Shown: positions 16,791 to 23,965 of the stretch, piece by piece
Position numbering within the stretch: position 1 is the first letter of the stretch
Layout: every line of letters begins with the position of its first letter
DNA from: Myxococcaceae bacterium
Lineage (GTDB): Bacteria; Myxococcota; Myxococcia; Myxococcales; Myxococcaceae
Length of the DNA: 35,716 nt
NCBI GenBank assembly: GCA_003818285.1
Contig: RPRB01000030.1
Location: 1-35,716 of the forward strand
Direction of reading: 5' to 3'
Position numbers and translations under genes: made by a program
The notes under the pieces: generated by a model
What the model saw: the letters and a program-made list of their open reading frames with translations, nothing else
What the model was told of the DNA's origin: nothing
Databases searched by the model: none

Positions 16791-17660
16791 ATGGCCCGCC
16801 TCAGTGCCCGGCTCGCGGAGAACGCTCCCGGCGGCTTCTTCGTCGACGACAGCTGCATCGACTGCGGCGCGTGTCGGGAGATCGCGCCGGAGACGTTCGG
16901 TCGGTCGCACCGGCGCGGGCAGTCTTACGTCACCGCTCAGCCCGAGGCCGGTGATCGCGAGCTGCGCGCGCTGATGGCCCTGGTCGCCTGCCCCACGGCG
17001 AGCATCGGCACCTCGCCCAAGCGGCCGCTCGGCGCCGCGCTCAGGGCCTTCCCCGAGCTTCTGGAGGACGACGTCTTCTCCTGCGGGTGGCACTCGGAGG
17101 CGTCGTACGGCGCGTCCTCGTATCTGATCGTGCGACCGGCGGGGAACGTGCTGGTCGACTCCCCCCGTGCCTCGCGGCCGCTGCTCGAGCGGATCGAGGG
17201 GCTGGGTGGGGTCCGGACGATGGTCCTCTCCCACCGGGACGACGTCGCCGACCACGCCGCCTTCGCGCGCCGCTTCCGGTGCGAGCGGGTCATGCATGCC
17301 GCCGACGTGGGCGCGTTGCCCATCGAGCGGCGGATCACCGGAACGGAGCCCGTGGCCCTCGACGACGATCTCACCGTCATCCCCGTGCCCGGTCACACCC
17401 GGGGCTCGATCGCGCTCCTGTACCGGGAGAAGTTCCTCTTCACCGGCGACCACCTGTGGTGGGACGAGGACGACCACCGGCTCGACATGGGCCAGGGGGT
17501 CTGCTGGTACTCGTGGCCCGAGCAGCTCCGCTCTCTGGAACGGCTCCGCGAGCTCCGGTTCCAGTGGGTGCTCCCCGGCCACGGGCAGCGGTTCCGCGCG
17601 GAGTCGCCGGCGGCGATGCGTGCCGCGGTCGACGAGGTCGTGCGTCGCCTGGTGCGGTAA
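16791..17660 (+). CDS. Ferredoxin domain fused to a metallo-beta-lactamase-fold hydrolase
   Basis: A 289-residue cytoplasmic protein. Residues ~15-75 are a single-cluster ferredoxin domain: C22, C25, C28 (SCIDCGACREIAPE) and C67 (VACPTASIG) can hold one [4Fe-4S]. Residues ~95-285 are a metallo-beta-lactamase fold with SHRDDVADH (H148, D150/D151, D154, H155), PGHTRGSI (H202), FTGDHLWWDEDD (D220) and LPGHGQ (H264). The first metal motif reads HRDDVADH instead of the usual HxHxDH, so one histidine is replaced by aspartate. Ferredoxin-MBL proteins of this kind occur in cyanobacteria, plants and various bacteria, with unclear reactions; redox control of a hydrolase is the natural hypothesis. The gene is convergent with the EamA gene, 6 bp away. 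Confidence 0.88.
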   Translation: MARLSARLAENAPGGFFVDDSCIDCGACREIAPETFGRSHRRGQSYVTAQPEAGDRELRALMALVACPTASIGTSPKRPLGAALRAFPELLEDDVFSCGWHSEASYGASSYLIVRPAGNVLVDSPRASRPLLERIEGLGGVRTMVLSHRDDVADHAAFARRFRCERVMHAADVGALPIERRITGTEPVALDDDLTVIPVPGHTRGSIALLYREKFLFTGDHLWWDEDDHRLDMGQGVCWYSWPEQLRSLERLRELRFQWVLPGHGQRFRAESPAAMRAAVDEVVRRLVR

Positions 17661-17666
17661 GGCCGA

Positions 17667-18575
17667 TCAGCGGCCGCGGCCGAGGATCACCACCGCGATC
17701 CCACCGAGGACCAGCACGCCGGCCCCCAGGAGCCGGAGGGTGATCCGCTCGCCGAGGAACGCCACCCCACCCAGCGCGGCGATCACCGGGACGGTCAGCT
17801 GCACCGTCGCCGCCTGGAGTGAGCTCAGCTTCGACAGGGCGCGGTACCAGATCACGTACCCGATGCCCGAGGTCACGGCCCCCGAGGTGACGCCCGCCAC
17901 GACGCCGGTCGTCGAGAGGTGAGGGCGCTCGACGAGGAAGCTGACCGTGACCATCACCAGCACCAGGGGAACGGTGCGGGCAAAGTTCGAGGCCGTGGTC
18001 TGCAGCGGGTCGGCAGCCCGGCGCCCGCGGAGGGAATAGATTCCCCATCCCAGGCCGGCGAGGAGCATCAGCGCCATGCCGCCCGGCGGCGAGCCGGAGA
18101 CCGAGGGATTGGTGAGGAGGAGGAGACCCACCAGGGCCAGCGCGAGGCCGGACCACTCGGCGGTGCCCGGGCGCTCACCCCTCACCAGCCCCCAGCCGAT
18201 CATCGTCAGCTGCACCGCGCCGAAGAGGAGGAGCGCGCCGAGCCCGGCGCCGATCTGGACGTAGGCGAGAGAGAAGGCGATGGCGTAGCCGAAGAGCACC
18301 GCGGCGGAGATCCAGCTTCCGCCGTGCGCTCGCCCCTGCCCGCCGAGCCGTGCCAGGACCACCATCACCAGGGCCGCGGACCCGAGGCGGACCGCGGTGA
18401 AGCTCGAGGCGTCGATCGCGCCGCCTCGCAGCGCCAGGCGGCAGAGGAGCGAGTTTCCGGCGAAGCAGACCATCGCCAGCGTGGTGAGGAGCGCGATCTG
18501 CCGCCCGGTGGGCTCGCGGTGACCGGCACCGAGTCCGGTGCCTCGGTCCTCCAGCGCGGATGGACTGACGGACAT
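17667..18575 (-). CDS. EamA-family (DMT superfamily) transporter
   Basis: A 302-residue inner-membrane protein with ten predicted helices in two repeated EamA halves; the first opens with LTTLAMVCFAGNSLLCRLAL and the second with GGMALMLLAGLGWGIYSLRG. YVIWYRALSKLSSLQAATVQLTVP and LGERITLRLLGAGVLVLGG are the conserved end of the second half. The superfamily exports amino acids, metabolites or drugs; no substrate is indicated. It is the last gene of a three-gene minus-strand cluster with gaps of 10 and 15 bp, preceded by a small membrane protein and an NTF2-like protein, so these may be co-transcribed. Confidence 0.9.
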   Translation of the reverse strand: MSVSPSALEDRGTGLGAGHREPTGRQIALLTTLAMVCFAGNSLLCRLALRGGAIDASSFTAVRLGSAALVMVVLARLGGQGRAHGGSWISAAVLFGYAIAFSLAYVQIGAGLGALLLFGAVQLTMIGWGLVRGERPGTAEWSGLALALVGLLLLTNPSVSGSPPGGMALMLLAGLGWGIYSLRGRRAADPLQTTASNFARTVPLVLVMVTVSFLVERPHLSTTGVVAGVTSGAVTSGIGYVIWYRALSKLSSLQAATVQLTVPVIAALGGVAFLGERITLRLLGAGVLVLGGIAVVILGRGR

Positions 18576-18590
18576 GCGCGCTCGGTTCCT

Positions 18591-18851
18591 TCAGTGCAGG
18601 CGCCAGCGCAGGAGGAGAGCGACCAGGGCCGGAATGGCGAAGACCAGCAGGAACACCGGCGCCTCCTCCGCGACGGTGTAGCCGGCCTTCCGGACGCCGA
18701 TGGCCATGTTCACCCCGGCGCCGATGAACCACAGCGGGAGGAAGACCAGCGCCGCCGTCGGGAGCGCCGCGGGTCCGCCGAGAAGCCTGCCGGCGAGGAG
18801 ACAGCCTCCCAGCAGGACCAGCCCGACCCCGATGACCATCGCGGTGTGCAC
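18591..18851 (-). CDS. Small three-helix membrane protein of unknown function
   Basis: An 86-residue hydrophobic protein with about three membrane segments (VIGVGLVLLGGCLLAG, TAALVFLPLWFIGAGVNMAIG, PVFLLVFAIPALVALLL). GTG at 18851 or the ATG four codons later could be the start. I do not recognise a functional family, though it resembles small uncharacterised membrane proteins of proteobacteria. It sits between an NTF2-like gene (10 bp gap) and an EamA transporter (15 bp gap) on the same strand. Confidence 0.75.
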   Translation of the reverse strand: MHTAMVIGVGLVLLGGCLLAGRLLGGPAALPTAALVFLPLWFIGAGVNMAIGVRKAGYTVAEEAPVFLLVFAIPALVALLLRWRLH

Positions 18852-18861
18852 CGGGCGATGC

Positions 18862-19182
18862 TCAGTCCACCTGCCCGATGTCCAGCCGGTGGATCTTCCC
18901 GTCCGGACCGACCTGGAACCGGAAGTAGGTCTTGAAGTCGCCCCACTGCTCCGAGTGGAACTTCCCCACGACCTCCAGACCGTCGGGGCTCACCCGGTCG
19001 AAGGAGGTGAAGCGCTCGTGCCCGAGCGCGTCGCGGGTGAACTTCTCCAGGCTGCGCGGGCTGCCGTCGTCGAACAGCTCGGCGTCGTGCTCGAACAGGG
19101 CGGACCAGGCCTTGTGGTCGCCGTTCTGGAAGGCCTCGATGGCGGCCTTCACCGTCGGGTTCTCGAGCGGGTGTGGAAGCAT
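18862..19182 (-). CDS. NTF2-like (SnoaL-like) small cytoplasmic protein
   Basis: A 106-residue protein with the alpha-plus-beta cone pattern of the NTF2/SnoaL superfamily: an N-terminal helix (NPTVKAAIEAFQNGDHKAWSALF), then DAELFDDGSPRSL and the curved sheet (FHSEQWGDFKTYFRFQVG, IHRLDIGQVD). Members bind small hydrophobic ligands or act as isomerases and hydrolases; no catalytic residue can be named here. The ribosome site AAGGA lies about 6 bp ahead of the ATG. It is the first gene of the cluster with the small membrane protein and the EamA transporter. Confidence 0.78.
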   Translation of the reverse strand: MLPHPLENPTVKAAIEAFQNGDHKAWSALFEHDAELFDDGSPRSLEKFTRDALGHERFTSFDRVSPDGLEVVGKFHSEQWGDFKTYFRFQVGPDGKIHRLDIGQVD

Positions 19183-19353
19183 CGGGTTCCTTTACCGCAT
19201 CGGCCGTCGGAAGACCCCGCACACCCGTCAGGCGTGTGCACCCTCACATTGCGCCTTGGGGCTAGGAATCCCTCTTCGGGGTGGTGTCGACCTCGCTTCA
19301 CCCCAGCGCGCAGCGAAGTTGCACGAGCTCCCGGCCGATCATCTGGTGACCGC

Positions 19354-19662
19354 ATGGGCTCTCGCGGGCTGCACGCGGTGTTCCTCGCAGCGGCATGTCT
19401 TGCCGCGGCAGTCTCGACTGCCTGCTCCGACCCGTGTGCGAACGTCGCCCCGAGCCTGCCGTCGCCCGACCCCACGCCCTGTGACGCGGGCGTCGGCCTC
19501 GCGGCCTGTCCCGCCGAGCTCTACTGCGTGACCGATGCCGGGCCGAGCGCGTGCGTGCCTCGCAAATTCGGCGGCGCGCGCTGCACGACGAGATTCGAGT
19601 GCTACTCCAACCTTTGCGAGCCGGAGGGAAAGTGCGCCGAGCCGAGAGGGTGCAGCATCTAG
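19354..19662 (+). CDS. Small cysteine-rich secreted lipoprotein
   Basis: A 102-residue protein with a lipoprotein-type signal (VFLAAACLAAAVSTACSD; C24 is the likelier lipidation site, C15 an alternative). The mature part is rich in cysteine in spaced pairs (CPAELYC, SACVPRKFGGARC, FECYSNLC, EGKCAEPRGC), suggesting a disulfide-knotted domain. Short lipoproteins of this type are abundant in myxobacteria and uncharacterised. The ribosome site is weak. Its stop codon shares the CTAG tetranucleotide with the stop of the opposite-strand cupin gene. Confidence 0.7.
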   Translation: MGSRGLHAVFLAAACLAAAVSTACSDPCANVAPSLPSPDPTPCDAGVGLAACPAELYCVTDAGPSACVPRKFGGARCTTRFECYSNLCEPEGKCAEPRGCSI

Positions 19663-20270
19663 GCCCTTGCCGCGGTAGCCGGGCGCGTGGCGGCGGATGA
19701 TGAGATCGAGGGCGCGACGAGCTCCTCGGCGCCGTACCGTCGCAGCAGCTCCGCGGCGCGTCCCCGGGCCTCGGCGCGGCGGGCGAGCCACCCGAAGACC
19801 GGGGCGAGCAGCCGCAACGGCCCCGAGGGGAGGCCCCGGTTCCATTTCACGAGCAAGGCGAGATCGTCGAGCCGCTTGGGGAACCCGTTCGACCTCGTCT
19901 GACCGTCCCGAGCGAGGCCGAAGAGAACCTGGATCGCCGCCTCGAATCCCGGATGGCCAGGGACGAACGTGCCGCGGAACCGCATCGGATCCGTCGTCGA
20001 GCCGTTCCGCCAGGTGTGCGCCTGCCCGGGCTCGATGACGGCGCGTTCGCCGGCCCGGACCTGCCGGGTGACGCCATCGATGGTCACCTCGATCACCCCG
20101 GCGAGCACCTCGATCTGCTCCTGGTGCAGGTCGTGAAAGTGGCCCATCACGCCGCCGCCGACGCCGACCTCGATGTCGAGGACCGACCGCTTCCCGCCGT
20201 TCTGGAGGGCCGACTCCACCAGCGTGGCCCGCTCCCGCGTCTGAGGGTTCTCGAAGGTCCGCTCATTCAT
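19659..20270 (-). CDS. Cupin-domain protein, divergent from a TetR regulator
   Basis: A 203-residue protein with a cupin-2 barrel at residues ~40-115: GHFHDLHQEQIEVLAG carries the first-motif histidines and glutamate, and GERAVIEPGQAHTWRNG the second-motif histidine, enough to bind a metal. The C-terminal ~85 residues are helical and basic, with an Ala/Arg-rich end. The enzyme activity cannot be told from sequence. GGAG before the ATG is a good ribosome site. The gene is divergent from a TetR-family regulator with a palindromic operator between them, so it is probably the regulator's main target. Confidence 0.82.
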   Translation of the reverse strand: MNERTFENPQTRERATLVESALQNGGKRSVLDIEVGVGGGVMGHFHDLHQEQIEVLAGVIEVTIDGVTRQVRAGERAVIEPGQAHTWRNGSTTDPMRFRGTFVPGHPGFEAAIQVLFGLARDGQTRSNGFPKRLDDLALLVKWNRGLPSGPLRLLAPVFGWLARRAEARGRAAELLRRYGAEELVAPSISSSAATRPATAARA

Positions 20271-20284
20271 GGTGATCTCCCGGT

Positions 20285-20299
20285 TAGTACGATGTACTA
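20285..20299. promoter_or_regulatory. Palindromic operator for the TetR-family regulator
   Basis: TAGTACGATGTACTA is a perfect inverted repeat (6-3-6) between the divergent cupin and TetR genes. A further half-site, GTACTAA, occurs at 20326-20332 facing the TTAGTAC at 20284-20290. The palindrome covers the first possible ATG of the regulator, which suggests autorepression and favours either a leaderless transcript or the in-frame GTG at 20307 as the real start. Confidence 0.7.
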
Positions 20300-20963
20300 T
20301 GCACGGGTGATAAACCTAGGTCAACGTACTAATTCTGGACAGCCGGGGGGCACGGCGGGGCGCATCCTGGAGCACGCCCGGAAGGCCTTCAACGAGCGGG
20401 GGGTGGCGGCGGTCGGAGTCCGCGAGATTGCTCGGGATCTCGGCCTCAGCCCGGGGAACGTCTCGTACCACTACCCGACGAAGGAGGCGCTGGTCACGGC
20501 GCTGATGGCCGACACCCACGCCCGGAACAACGCGCTCGCGGAGGCGCTGCCAGCGGGGGAGGGGTTCGAGGACGTGGTCGCGCTCGTCCGGGGGGTCATG
20601 CGGCGGGACCTGGAGAACCGGTGGTTCTTCCGGGAGGTGGTGGGGCTGCTGGTAGCCTTCCCCGAGCTCCGCCCGGTCCACGTGGAGATGCAGCGCGCGC
20701 GGGATCTGCGGACCGAGCGGATCCTCGGGAAGCTGGTCTCCGGCGGGCTGCTCGACGGCGAGCGGGTGAAGCGGCGGCTGCCGGAGCTCCGCATGCAGCT
20801 CTTCACCCAGATCTTCTTCTGGCTCCCGTCGGCCATTCTCGCCGCGCCCGACGCGGACCCGGCCGATCGCCTCGAGCTTCACCTGCGCGCGGCGATGGCG
20901 CTGCTGCTCCCGTACTGCACGCCGGGCGGACGCCGTCGACTCGAGACCGTGCTCGACCGATGA
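20292..20963 (+). CDS. TetR/AcrR-family transcriptional regulator
   Basis: A 223-residue regulator. The N-terminal TetR DNA-binding domain is clear: AGRILEHARKAFNERGVAAVGVREIARDLGLSPGNVSYHYPTKEALV with the helix-turn-helix at about residues 42-62. The C-terminal ~150 residues are helical and form the ligand and dimer domain; they do not match a specific subfamily by eye. The ATG at 20292 lies inside the operator palindrome; GTG at 20307 is in frame and may be the true start (218 residues). It likely represses the divergent cupin gene and itself. The 3' end is followed by a complex inverted repeat. Confidence 0.9.
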   Translation: MYYARVINLGQRTNSGQPGGTAGRILEHARKAFNERGVAAVGVREIARDLGLSPGNVSYHYPTKEALVTALMADTHARNNALAEALPAGEGFEDVVALVRGVMRRDLENRWFFREVVGLLVAFPELRPVHVEMQRARDLRTERILGKLVSGGLLDGERVKRRLPELRMQLFTQIFFWLPSAILAAPDADPADRLELHLRAAMALLLPYCTPGGRRRLETVLDR

Positions 20964-20977
20964 AGCTCCCGTTCGCG

Positions 20978-21053
20978 TCAAGTCCACACGACATGAAAGT
21001 GCCAGACACCTTCGATGTCGTGTCCACTTGACACGAAGGTGTCAAACACCTTC
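20978..21053. repeat. Complex inverted repeat with REP-like palindromes, copies 2 and 3
   Basis: The 17-nt arms TCAAGTCCACACGACAT (20978-20994) and ATGTCGTGTCCACTTGA (21015-21031) pair at 15 of 17 positions and enclose the palindrome GAAAGTGCCAGACACCTTC (20995-21013). A third copy, GAAGGTGTCAAACACCTTC, follows at 21035-21053. The block fills the gap between two convergent genes, so it may end transcription from both sides as well as being a REP-type repeat. Confidence 0.65.
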
Positions 21054-21060
21054 GGTGCGG

Positions 21061-22011
21061 TCACGGGGCGTTGTGGGTGAACATCTCGATGGCGAAGAGC
21101 ACGCGCCACGACGGGGTCCCGAACTGTGAGCCGAGACCCAGGCCAGCTCCGAGCTTGATGCGGAGCTGGGCTCCGGTGCTCCGGGTTCCCTCGTACCGCG
21201 CCGAGAGCAGCGCCTCGGCGCTCGTCGTCTCGGACTTGAAGAAACCGTCGAACGCGGTGGCACCGTACACCTCCGGGCCCACCACGACGCGCGACGTCTC
21301 GGTGACGAGGAGCTTCGCGCCAGCCGCGGCGCCGAACAGCAGCTCGCTCCCGCGAGGCGCTCCCGGCACCCCACCGTCGTCGCGGGGGCGGATGTGCACG
21401 CCCACCTGCCCGGCGTAGGCGAACCAGCGCACGTCCCCCGCGAACAGCACGCGTACCATTCCCCGGTACGTCCCGTCGGTGACGTACTCCTCCGTCTTCC
21501 CGCTGGGGATCCACAGCTGCGCGCCGAGCCCGAGCCGGAACGCTCCGGCGTGGTCACCGAGCAGTCGTGTCTCCACCCCCAGCTGGACGTCGGAGACCGT
21601 GTCGGGATGGGAGCCGAGGTCCACGTCGGGCCCGGTGAACCGGTACCCGTCGAGGGTCGCCGTCCTTCCCTTCACCGCGAGCGGCATGTCGAAGGCGACG
21701 CTGAAGCGCCACGATCGCCAGGTCACGGCTCCGGCGATCTGCCCGTAGGCCGAGTCGGTCACGATGGCCGTCGTCCGTCCGTCCGCAGCCCGGACACGCA
21801 GCGGGTCCCGCGCGTACCGCGCCGCGAACGACAGCGCGCCGCCGAGGTCGCCGTGCATGTCCAGGCTGTCCATCACGAACCAGCCAGCGCCCGGCGCCGA
21901 GGGAGCGAAGCGCTCGGCGTTGAAGCCCTCCACCGGGACCTGTGCCATCGCTCCCGCGGCGCAGAGCACTCCGGTGAGGAGCCAGGCCCCGGATGTCCTA
22001 GAACTCCGCAT
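21061..22011 (-). CDS. Outer-membrane beta-barrel protein, OmpA-type barrel without OmpA domain
   Basis: A 316-residue protein with a signal peptide (LLTGVLCAAGAMAQ) and alternating amphipathic strands throughout. The opening of the mature part (FNAERFAPSAPGAGWFVMDS, then HGDLGGALSFAARYARDPLR) is the N-terminal barrel that in many myxobacterial proteins is followed by thrombospondin-type calcium repeats and a peptidoglycan-binding OmpA domain; here the protein ends after the barrel. It may be a pore or structural protein. Its start overlaps the end of the upstream porin gene by 14 bp, so the two are translationally coupled. The stop is followed by the REP-like block. Confidence 0.78.
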   Translation of the reverse strand: MRSSRTSGAWLLTGVLCAAGAMAQVPVEGFNAERFAPSAPGAGWFVMDSLDMHGDLGGALSFAARYARDPLRVRAADGRTTAIVTDSAYGQIAGAVTWRSWRFSVAFDMPLAVKGRTATLDGYRFTGPDVDLGSHPDTVSDVQLGVETRLLGDHAGAFRLGLGAQLWIPSGKTEEYVTDGTYRGMVRVLFAGDVRWFAYAGQVGVHIRPRDDGGVPGAPRGSELLFGAAAGAKLLVTETSRVVVGPEVYGATAFDGFFKSETTSAEALLSARYEGTRSTGAQLRIKLGAGLGLGSQFGTPSWRVLFAIEMFTHNAP

Positions 22012-23497
22012 GGACCTTCGCTCCGAGAACCAGCACCGGACCGCCGCGGTCGGCGTTGTTCGCAGGGTTCCAGATCAGCTGCACGTCGCCGGCGAGCCAG
22101 ATCGCCTTGAACAGATTGAAGCTGTAGAAGACCTCGAACACGCCCTCGGTGGCCTGACGGAGTGCACCATCGCCGATGAACCCGTCGACGCCTCCCAGCG
22201 CGAGGTACCGGGCATGGCTCGCGGAGATCCAGCTCAGCCCGAGCCCGATCCCCGTCACGTCGAAGGGCCGGTCCCAGAGCCCGCCTCTGGCCACCGCGCC
22301 GAGCGAGAGTGACCGGTCCGGCGCGTTGAAGGCCACCACCTCCGATTGCCCGTCCGCGTACATCACCCTCAGGAAGAGGCCGATGTCCCTGGCGACGAAC
22401 TGCTCGAGGGCGATCCCGATGCCCAGCTTCACGTTGTCCTTGCGGACCCAGCACAGATCCGGCGCGGTCGCATTGGTCGACCCGTAATTGAAGTCGGTGC
22501 ACGCGGCGGCGTTCCTGGCCGGGTCCGCCTCGAACGCAGCGACCGCATCGTCGAACGAGCCGCTGAATACCCGGTTCCGGTACCCCAGCAGCCGCACCGC
22601 TCCCGGCAGTCCGAAGAGCGTGTGGCGGTGCTCGATCTCCAGCTGGTCGCCGAAGTACTTCCAGAAGCGGAAATCGATCTCCAGCTGGTTGGGATTCTGC
22701 GGCGGCGCCGCGTGTACGAAGCGCACGGCCCAGTCGTCCCAGTACAGCTCCACCGCCGCGCCGTAGGTGTACCCCCGGGCGTCGGCCATGAAGTCGAACG
22801 CGCCGTGGGTCATGAAGGCCATGTTGAAGAACGTCTGGCGCGGATCGCCGGTCACTCCGTTCTTGTCGATGACGTCCAGGACGCTGAAGTTCCCCGCCCA
22901 GATGACCAGACGGCGGCTGTCCACCGTGGCCCCGAGCTGCATGGGCTGCGAGTCGAGCTTCAGCGGTGCCCCCCCGAACCCGATGGTCTGCCGGAGGTAG
23001 AGCCGTGCCCGGTAGAGCTGAGGCGTCTCGGAGCCGCCCTTCTGCAGCTCGAAGTTCTGGATCGTCCCGGAGAGTCCGTGGAGATTGGACAGGGGCCGTA
23101 AGGCGATGACCTCGGGGACGAAGTACGCCTCCCCGCCCGCCCAGAGCTTCGCGCCGAGGAACAGCGTGGCGCTCCAGGTGAAGCTCCGCTCCCGCTCCGG
23201 GATGAGCGAGTTCGGGCTCCCGTTGAGGTTCGTGTACGGCGCGGTGAAGGGAAGCTTCCAGCTCGAGATGTAGGTCGTCTGCCCGTACGCGTTCCACCAT
23301 TCGTCCTCGAGGTCGTGCAGCCCGTGGTGGGCGAGCACGTTCATCACGTCGAACGCGATGTCCTCGTGGGGCCCCGGCGGAGCCGCCTGTCCGAGCACCG
23401 GTGAGCCGGTGAGCCCGGCCGCGAGGAGGCATGGCAGCAAGACGAGGCGCCCGGCCCCGCTCCACCGACCCGGTCCTCGGGGACCACCAGTGGTCAC
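21998..23497 (-). CDS. Putative outer-membrane porin (carbohydrate-porin-like barrel)
   Basis: About 499 residues with an N-terminal signal (RLVLLPCLLAAGLTGSPVLG) and a barrel of about 16 strands ending in Phe (VHAEF). HGLHDLEDEWWNAYGQTTYI and SFTWSATLFLGAKLWAGGEAYFVPEV resemble the start of OprB-type carbohydrate-selective porins, and LVIWAGNFSVLDVIDKNGVTGDPRQ matches the conserved middle. An open frame allows a TTG start at 23554, but the GTG at 23497 has a strong ribosome site (GGAGG, 5 bp ahead) and gives a better signal peptide. It is the first gene of a two-gene barrel operon. Substrate unknown. Confidence 0.8.
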   Translation of the reverse strand: MTTGGPRGPGRWSGAGRLVLLPCLLAAGLTGSPVLGQAAPPGPHEDIAFDVMNVLAHHGLHDLEDEWWNAYGQTTYISSWKLPFTAPYTNLNGSPNSLIPERERSFTWSATLFLGAKLWAGGEAYFVPEVIALRPLSNLHGLSGTIQNFELQKGGSETPQLYRARLYLRQTIGFGGAPLKLDSQPMQLGATVDSRRLVIWAGNFSVLDVIDKNGVTGDPRQTFFNMAFMTHGAFDFMADARGYTYGAAVELYWDDWAVRFVHAAPPQNPNQLEIDFRFWKYFGDQLEIEHRHTLFGLPGAVRLLGYRNRVFSGSFDDAVAAFEADPARNAAACTDFNYGSTNATAPDLCWVRKDNVKLGIGIALEQFVARDIGLFLRVMYADGQSEVVAFNAPDRSLSLGAVARGGLWDRPFDVTGIGLGLSWISASHARYLALGGVDGFIGDGALRQATEGVFEVFYSFNLFKAIWLAGDVQLIWNPANNADRGGPVLVLGAKVHAEF

Positions 23498-23617
23498 GCG
23501 CCCCTCCGCATCCGCGGAACCGGCGTCCGTAGAAGAGCGCACCCGAGATGTCAAACGAACTGAAGACGACGTCCGGAGCCCTGTGGCAGGGTCCGGGTGA
23601 CGGCGAGGTGGCCCCAG

Positions 23618-23965
23618 ATGAGCCTGGCGAAGAAGCTGAACCTCAAGGCAGGGACGAAGCTCCGGGTGCTGGGCAAGCCGAAGGACGTGGATCTGGACGA
23701 TGTCGACGTCACCTCGCTCGCCAACGTGAAGGACGTCCTGGTCTTCGTGACGAAGACGGCCGACCTGGACCGGCTGGCCACACCGATGATCGATGCGGCG
23801 CGCGCCGATCGCATCGCCTGGGCCGCCTACCCCAAGGCGGGACAGCTGGGGACGGACCTGAACCGCGACATCCTGGCGAAGGAGCTACAGAAGCGCGGCG
23901 CCCAGCCGGTGCGGCAGATCGCCATCGACGAGGTGTGGAGCGCGCTGCGCTTCAGACCTCGATGA
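23618..23965 (+). CDS. DUF3052-like small cytoplasmic protein
   Basis: A 115-residue protein whose pattern fits DUF3052: an N-terminal SLAKKLNLKAGTKLRVLG, a central VLVFVTKTADLDRL, then IAWAAYPKAGQLGTDLNRD and the end AIDEVWSALRF. The family is small, widespread and of unknown function. The ATG at 23618 follows a GAGG element; an in-frame start 21 bp earlier lacks support. Its 3' end overlaps the opposite-strand metallophosphoesterase gene by 14 bp. Confidence 0.8.
   Translation: MSLAKKLNLKAGTKLRVLGKPKDVDLDDVDVTSLANVKDVLVFVTKTADLDRLATPMIDAARADRIAWAAYPKAGQLGTDLNRDILAKELQKRGAQPVRQIAIDEVWSALRFRPR

Noticed and set aside
16385-16858. N-terminal extension of the BamA-like protein
   Set aside because: A strong ribosome site and a good signal peptide start at 16384; the extension is Arg/Gly/Pro-rich and lacks homology-like features.
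17087-17743. Second plus-strand frame overlapping the ferredoxin-MBL gene
   Set aside because: It lacks any motif, while the overlapping frame has a complete set of cluster and metal residues.
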